A stretch of 8,722 bases of DNA from an uncultured Opitutia bacterium (GTDB taxonomy: Bacteria > Verrucomicrobiota > Verrucomicrobiia > Opitutales > UBA953): NCBI GenBank assembly GCA_937875975.1, contig CALEEU010000074.1:1-8722 (forward strand), in the 5' to 3' direction. This document shows, one piece after another, positions 5,453-8,722 of this stretch. Made by a program: the position numbers and the translations under genes. Position 1 is the stretch's first letter. Each line of letters begins with the position of its first letter. The notes under the pieces are model-generated. The model saw only the letters and a list, made by a program, of their open reading frames with translations, was not told the DNA's origin and did no database searches.

Positions 5453-6282
5453 CTCCGGCCCGGGAAATAGAACCGCGCGCAATTGCCGCCGAAGAGGCCG
5501 GCACGCTCGGCGTCGGTCAACTGGCGCGCGTAATCATCGACGAGGCGGAAAGCCTGCTCGTAATTGCCGGCGAAGAGACAGACCGGCCAGTCCGAGCCAT
5601 ACATCAGGCGCGACGGACCGAAGGCCTCGAAGACCGTGTCGAGGTACGGACGGAACTGCCCGGCCTGCCACGCCTGGTGGTCGGCCTCCGTGAGCAGGCC
5701 CGAGACCTTGCAATGGACGTTCGGAAGTTTCGCCAGCCGGCGGAGCTGCGACTTCCAGGGCTCGAGGGTTCCGTCCTTGATATGGGGCTTGGCGAGGTGA
5801 TCGAGGACGAAGGGCTGGAGCGGGAACGCTTCCGCCAGGCGGATCGCGGCCTCGAGCTGCTTGGGGTAGATCAGGATATCGTAGGCCAGCCCGTGGTCGC
5901 GGAGCTTCGAGATCCCGCGCTGGAAATCCTTCCCCAGCATGAAGTCCACGTCGGGCTCTTCCTGGACGACGTGACGGACGCCGACGAACTTCGGGTGGGC
6001 GGCGAGGCGGGCGAGGTCGGACTCGACGCGGTCGGAACGGAGGTCGACCCAGCCGACGACGCCCTTCACGTTCGCGTGCTTATCCGCGAGGCCAAGGAGC
6101 CAATCGGATTCGCCGACGACCTGACGCGCCTGCACGGCGATCGAGCCGTCGAAACCAAGCGGCTTCTGCAAGGCGGCGAGATCGTCGGGCAGCCAGCTGC
6201 GGTGCAGCGGGGAGCCCGGCGGGATCCACGGGTATTGCGCCGCGTCGTACGACCAGAAGTGCTGGTGGGCGTCGAGGCGCAT
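5449..6282 (-). CDS. Amidohydrolase-family sugar lactonase, probable L-fucono-1,5-lactonase
   Basis: This 277-residue amidohydrolase-2 TIM-barrel protein belongs to the COG3618-type lactonases. Visible marks: the N-terminal metal motif LDAHQHFW (Asp4, His6, His8), Trp/Tyr-rich WSYDAAQYPWI (10-20), GVVGWVDL (74-81), FVGVRHVVQEEPD (99-111), VLDHLAKPHI (159-168; His162), CKVSGLL (191-197) and MYGSDWPVC (227-235; catalytic-type Asp231). Length and motifs match family members that open L-fuconolactone, L-rhamnonolactone or 4-sulfomuconolactone. Context decides the substrate: it is the last gene of a unit with a FucU-type mutarotase and an L-fucose/L-galactose dehydrogenase-like reductase, so hydrolysis of L-fucono-lactone to L-fuconate is the best call. 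It starts only 4 bases after the alcohol dehydrogenase stop. The terminal TAG interleaves with the TAA of the convergent gene. Confidence 0.85.
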   Translation of the reverse strand: MRLDAHQHFWSYDAAQYPWIPPGSPLHRSWLPDDLAALQKPLGFDGSIAVQARQVVGESDWLLGLADKHANVKGVVGWVDLRSDRVESDLARLAAHPKFVGVRHVVQEEPDVDFMLGKDFQRGISKLRDHGLAYDILIYPKQLEAAIRLAEAFPLQPFVLDHLAKPHIKDGTLEPWKSQLRRLAKLPNVHCKVSGLLTEADHQAWQAGQFRPYLDTVFEAFGPSRLMYGSDWPVCLFAGNYEQAFRLVDDYARQLTDAERAGLFGGNCARFYFPGRS

Positions 6283-6286
6283 GGCG

Positions 6287-7315
6287 TCAGACCACGTCGA
6301 CGATCGCCTTGATGACGCCGGACTCCGGCTTGAGCCAGGTCGGGAAGGTCGCGATCAGGTCGTCGAACTTCGCGTGGTGCGTGATCCACGGCTTCGTGTC
6401 GATCACCCCGTCTTCGATCAGCCGGATGATGCGGGCGAAGTCCTTCGAGAGGGCGTTGCGGCTGGCCAGAATGGTCAGCTCGCGGCGGTGGAGGTGCGGG
6501 GCGTGCGGGAAGGTCAGGTCCTGCTGCGTGATGCCCACGTAGGCCACGCGGGCCGCGAAGGCCGCGTAGGCGAAACAAGCGACCATCGATTTGTTGCTGC
6601 CCGTGGCGTCGATGACCACGTCGGCCAGCTGGCCGTCCGTGAGGGCGGCGAGCGCGGCGGCTTCGGAACCGTCGCCCTTGGCCAGGATGACGCCGTCCAC
6701 CTTCATCACGTCGGTGCAGAACTTCAGGCGGTCCGCGTTCATGTCCATCACGACGCACTTCGCGCCGGAGACCTTGACGAACTCTACGGCCGAGAGGCCG
6801 ATCGGGCCGGCGCCGATGACGAGGACTGTCTCGCCGGCCTTGGGTGCGGCGCGATCGACGGCATGGCAGCCGATGGCGAGCGTCTCGACGAGCGCGAGCT
6901 GGTCGTAGGAAAGCTTTGTGGAGATGTGCAGCTTGCGGGCCGGGAGCAGAAACTTCTCGGCCATACCGCCGTCGCACATCACGCCGAGCGTCTGATGGTT
7001 CTCGCAGCAGTTCGTGAACCCACGGCGGCAGCTGTAGCATGTCTGGCAGTTGATGTAGGGCTCGACTGAGCAACGGTCGCCCGGCTTCACGTTGGTCACG
7101 CCCGGACCGACGGCCAGGACCTCGACGCCGAGTTCGTGGCCGGGGATGCGCGGGTAGGAATAGAACGGCATCTTGCCGAGGTAGCCTCCGTAGTCGGTGC
7201 CGCAGATGCCGATGCGGTGGACGCGGACGACCGCTTCACCGGCGGCGGGCGCCGGCGGCTCTGGGATATCGATCCGCGTGAACTGCTGCGGCTGGTCGAG
7301 ACGGATGGCTTTCAT
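6287..7315 (-). CDS. Zinc-dependent MDR alcohol/polyol dehydrogenase (RspB/L-threonine dehydrogenase-like)
   Basis: This 342-residue, NAD-type, two-zinc medium-chain dehydrogenase shows catalytic-zinc residues Cys38 (GICGTD), His60-Glu61 (PGHELG) and Glu144 (VETLAIG), and structural-zinc cysteines at 90, 93, 96 and 104. DGGMAEKFLLP (115-125) precedes the cofactor fold. The Rossmann motif is GAGPIG (168-173), with Asp191 at the end of the second strand favouring NAD over NADP. The protein is complete and should be active in the cytosol on a sugar, sugar acid or polyol hydroxyl group. Close family types are RspB and L-galactonate, L-threonine or sorbitol dehydrogenases. In this operon it could oxidise L-fucose, L-fuconate or 2-keto-3-deoxy-L-fuconate, or handle lactaldehyde/propanediol; I cannot choose from sequence. 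It starts 4 bases after the aldo-keto reductase stop, with a GAAGGAG ribosome site inside that gene's end. Confidence 0.88.
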   Translation of the reverse strand: MKAIRLDQPQQFTRIDIPEPPAPAAGEAVVRVHRIGICGTDYGGYLGKMPFYSYPRIPGHELGVEVLAVGPGVTNVKPGDRCSVEPYINCQTCYSCRRGFTNCCENHQTLGVMCDGGMAEKFLLPARKLHISTKLSYDQLALVETLAIGCHAVDRAAPKAGETVLVIGAGPIGLSAVEFVKVSGAKCVVMDMNADRLKFCTDVMKVDGVILAKGDGSEAAALAALTDGQLADVVIDATGSNKSMVACFAYAAFAARVAYVGITQQDLTFPHAPHLHRRELTILASRNALSKDFARIIRLIEDGVIDTKPWITHHAKFDDLIATFPTWLKPESGVIKAIVDVV

Positions 7316-7319
7316 CGGC

Positions 7320-8252
7320 TCAGTTGTTCTCCTTCAGGCCTTCGAGGTGGCCGAGGTTCTTGACTGGAGCGAAGATCGCGTGCACTTCGGCAAGGAGCTG
7401 TTGGTCGATCGGTTCCGCGGCCCACTTGGCCCAGTTGCGGATGTTGACCGGATTAGCACTGCCGGAGACCGTCGTGGTGATGTCGGGATGCAGGAGCGAG
7501 AACTGCAACGCGATCTTGGCGATGTCGCTACCCTTGGCGGCGCAATGGGCGGCGGCGGCACGGGCGGCGGCCTTCACTTCCTCGGGCTCCTTGAGCCAGG
7601 CCGGAAGCGGGGCGTTGGTGAGCAGACGGGCGCTGAAGGGGCCGGCGTTCATGACGCCGATGCCCTTGGCCTTCAGGTAAGGCACGGACTCGTCGGAGAA
7701 GCGGGTGTTCTGGAGCGTGTGCTGGTTATAGCTCAGCACGCAGTCGACCTCGGCCTGCTCGCAGATAAACTTGAAGATCTTCTGCGGGTAGCCGCTGAAG
7801 CCGATGGCCTTCACCTTGCCGGCCTGCTTCGCCTTGCGGAGGGCCGGGATGGTCTCATCGACGATCTGCTGCATCGGGACGAACTCGATGTCGTGGCAGA
7901 GGATGATATCGAGGTGGTCGGTGCCGAGGCGGTGCAGGGAGACGTCGATGCTCTCCGCGACGCGCTTGGCGCTAAAGTCGAAGTGCGTCAGGTCGTAGCG
8001 GCCGAGCTTCGTGCAGAGCTTGTAGCTGTCGCGCGGGACGCCGCGGAGGGCGACGCCCAGGAGCACTTCGGAAATACCGCGGCCGTAGAAAGGCGAGGTG
8101 TCGATGAAGTTAATGCCGCAGTCGAGGGCGACCTGGACGGACTTCAAGGCATCGTCGAGGGCGACACTACGGAATTCCTGGCCCAGCGACGAAGCGCCGA
8201 AGCTGAGGATGGGGAGTTCGATCCCGGTCTTGCCGAGGGTGCGAGTCTTCAT
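7320..8252 (-). CDS. Aldo-keto reductase, L-galactose/L-fucose dehydrogenase type
   Basis: This 310-residue TIM-barrel aldo-keto reductase has the catalytic tetrad Asp51 (FIDTSPFYG), Tyr56, Lys82 (LCTKLGRYD) and His120 (ILCHDIEF). The order RTLGKTGIELPILSFGASSLG, NFIDTSPFYG, SEVLLGVAL, KLGRYD, FDFSAKRV, ILCHDIEF, DETIPALRKAKQAGK, VPYLKAKGIGV and PVKNL matches, as I recall it, plant L-galactose dehydrogenase and bacterial D-threo-aldose/L-fucose dehydrogenases almost segment for segment. L-fucose is 6-deoxy-L-galactose, so one active site handles both. Expected reaction: L-fucose (pyranose) + NAD(P)+ to L-fucono-1,5-lactone in the cytosol. Gene order supports this: a mutarotase gene precedes it (11-base gap) and a lactonase lies two genes downstream. 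Other aldose substrates (L-galactose, D-arabinose) are possible. Confidence 0.88.
   Translation of the reverse strand: MKTRTLGKTGIELPILSFGASSLGQEFRSVALDDALKSVQVALDCGINFIDTSPFYGRGISEVLLGVALRGVPRDSYKLCTKLGRYDLTHFDFSAKRVAESIDVSLHRLGTDHLDIILCHDIEFVPMQQIVDETIPALRKAKQAGKVKAIGFSGYPQKIFKFICEQAEVDCVLSYNQHTLQNTRFSDESVPYLKAKGIGVMNAGPFSARLLTNAPLPAWLKEPEEVKAAARAAAAHCAAKGSDIAKIALQFSLLHPDITTTVSGSANPVNIRNWAKWAAEPIDQQLLAEVHAIFAPVKNLGHLEGLKENN
7329..7335 (-). promoter_or_regulatory. Shine-Dalgarno site (GAAGGAG) of the alcohol dehydrogenase gene
   Basis: GAAGGAG on the minus strand lies in the last codons of the upstream aldo-keto reductase gene, 13 bases before the ATG at 7315. It is the best ribosome-binding match in the window. 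The spacing is somewhat long, and the same bases also encode Leu-Lys-Glu, so the match could be partly coincidental. Confidence 0.4.
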
Positions 8253-8263
8253 GGTGTGAAAGT

Positions 8264-8710
8264 TCAGGCCGTGCGGCAGCCGACGGTGAGGAGCACGTTA
8301 CCCCAGAGGGCTTGGTCGCCGGTCTGGATCGTGAGGATGTGGTCGGCGGATTCGACGGCCTTGTAGAAATCCCACTTCAGGACCGGCTGCAGTTCGAGCT
8401 TCAGGCCGGCGGCCTTCACTTCCTGGCGGAACTCAGCCCACACGGGCGGCTCACCTTTCTGAGCGTAAGAATCGTCCGGGGGGATGCCCATCGTGTTGAC
8501 CGCGTCGACCGGCACGGCGCTGAGCACCGCGCGCAATACCTGGGCGACGGTCGGGATGCCTGGGGAGAGGTTGAGCGAGACCAGCTCGGCGTTCGGGCCC
8601 TTCTTGCCCCAGACCGGGTAGTTGCCGTCGGCGATCAGGATGACCGAGTGATGGCCCGCGCGGGCGAGGACTTCGGAGATCTTCGGATGGATGAGCTGGT
8701 GCTTGAGCAT
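8264..8710 (-). CDS. fucU: RbsD/FucU family sugar mutarotase, probable L-fucose mutarotase
   Basis: This 148-residue protein fits the RbsD/FucU family, which interconverts sugar anomers and forms cytosolic ring oligomers. The N-terminal MLKHQLIHPKISEVLARAGHHS places His20 at the catalytic His of FucU, and ADGNYP (27-32) provides Asp28, the substrate-binding Asp. FYKAVESADHILTIQTGD (115-132) followed by WGNVLLTVG (136-144) is the family C-terminus. Differences from my recollection of Escherichia coli FucU: the conserved YGN is WGN here (Trp136), and the Arg preceding the FY motif appears as Lys112. The protein is also slightly longer than the usual 140 residues. The neighbouring dehydrogenase and lactonase support L-fucose over ribose. 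Twelve bases remain upstream; a TAA on the minus strand at 8715-8717 could end a preceding operon gene. No Shine-Dalgarno is visible. Confidence 0.85.
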   Translation of the reverse strand: MLKHQLIHPKISEVLARAGHHSVILIADGNYPVWGKKGPNAELVSLNLSPGIPTVAQVLRAVLSAVPVDAVNTMGIPPDDSYAQKGEPPVWAEFRQEVKAAGLKLELQPVLKWDFYKAVESADHILTIQTGDQALWGNVLLTVGCRTA

Positions 8711-8722
8711 GGTCTTAGCGGG

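Noticed and set aside
4283..5482. 399-codon minus-strand frame opposite the TonB-like gene
   Set aside because: Low-complexity Ala/Arg/Val/Leu/Asp composition, no recognisable domain, and it runs across the end of the lactonase gene. The plus-strand frame has a membrane anchor and structured domains.
5173..6312. 379-codon plus-strand frame crossing the TonB-like gene end and opposite the lactonase
   Set aside because: It crosses two well-supported genes and its translation has no family features, only Arg/Glu/Val-rich sequence typical of an antisense frame.
6066..7073. 335-codon minus-strand frame inside the alcohol dehydrogenase and lactonase genes
   Set aside because: Arg/Pro/His-rich translation in a shifted frame over two complete enzymes; its C-terminal part is a frame-shifted reading of the lactonase, not a fusion.
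7197..8366. 389-codon plus-strand frame opposite the aldo-keto reductase
   Set aside because: The opposite strand encodes a complete aldo-keto reductase with all catalytic residues. This frame is an antisense by-product of codon bias.

Overview
The window is GC-rich and densely packed: twelve protein genes, ten on the minus strand, and no intergenic gap longer than about 130 bases. I see no tRNA, rRNA, CRISPR array, insertion sequence or phage gene. The gene set looks chromosomal and suggests a free-living heterotroph that eats polysaccharides. The best guess is Verrucomicrobiota, class Opitutae, because of the non-phosphorylating L-fucose genes, the glycine-rich TonB-like anchored protein, and the SlyX / SRAP / stand-alone PMI-cupin mix. 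This lineage call is inference from gene content; no marker gene is present.

Layout from left to right. (1) 1-519 (+): the 3' part of a transglutaminase-like cysteine protein whose start lies outside the window. (2) 526-4031 (-): a co-directional run, read right to left, of slyX, a small three-helix membrane protein, an SRAP/YedK protein that shields abasic sites, a stand-alone mannose-6-phosphate-isomerase-type cupin, a ROK sugar kinase and a family 2 glycosyltransferase. The last four genes are 13-27 bases apart, so they probably share transcripts. (3) 4032-4159: the only clear divergent intergenic region, holding an AT-rich island and short direct repeats, a plausible place for promoters of both slyX (-) and the next gene (+). 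(4) 4160-5452 (+): a TonB-like protein with one N-terminal membrane anchor, a long glycine-rich linker and a C-terminal globular domain that resembles PA14. (5) 5449-8710 (-): a tight four-gene unit read right to left: an RbsD/FucU mutarotase, an aldo-keto reductase of the L-galactose/L-fucose dehydrogenase type, a zinc alcohol dehydrogenase, and an amidohydrolase-type sugar lactonase, with gaps of 11, 4 and 4 bases.

The most coherent system is the right-hand operon. It fits the oxidative route L-fucose anomer interconversion -> L-fucono-lactone -> L-fuconate, with an extra MDR dehydrogenase whose step is uncertain. The fuconate dehydratase and the later aldolase or dehydrogenase are not in the window and would be expected beyond the right edge or elsewhere. 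The kinase plus isomerase-cupin pair in the middle cluster fits hexose or mannose phosphate interconversion that could feed a glycosyltransferase. Both tail-to-tail junctions (519/526 and 5449-5452) are extremely tight. Few genes have a recognisable Shine-Dalgarno sequence. Nothing here looks like a wholly new system. The items most worth a second look are the fucose operon with its plant-like L-galactose dehydrogenase relative, the divergent mutarotase, and the TonB-like/PA14-like architecture.
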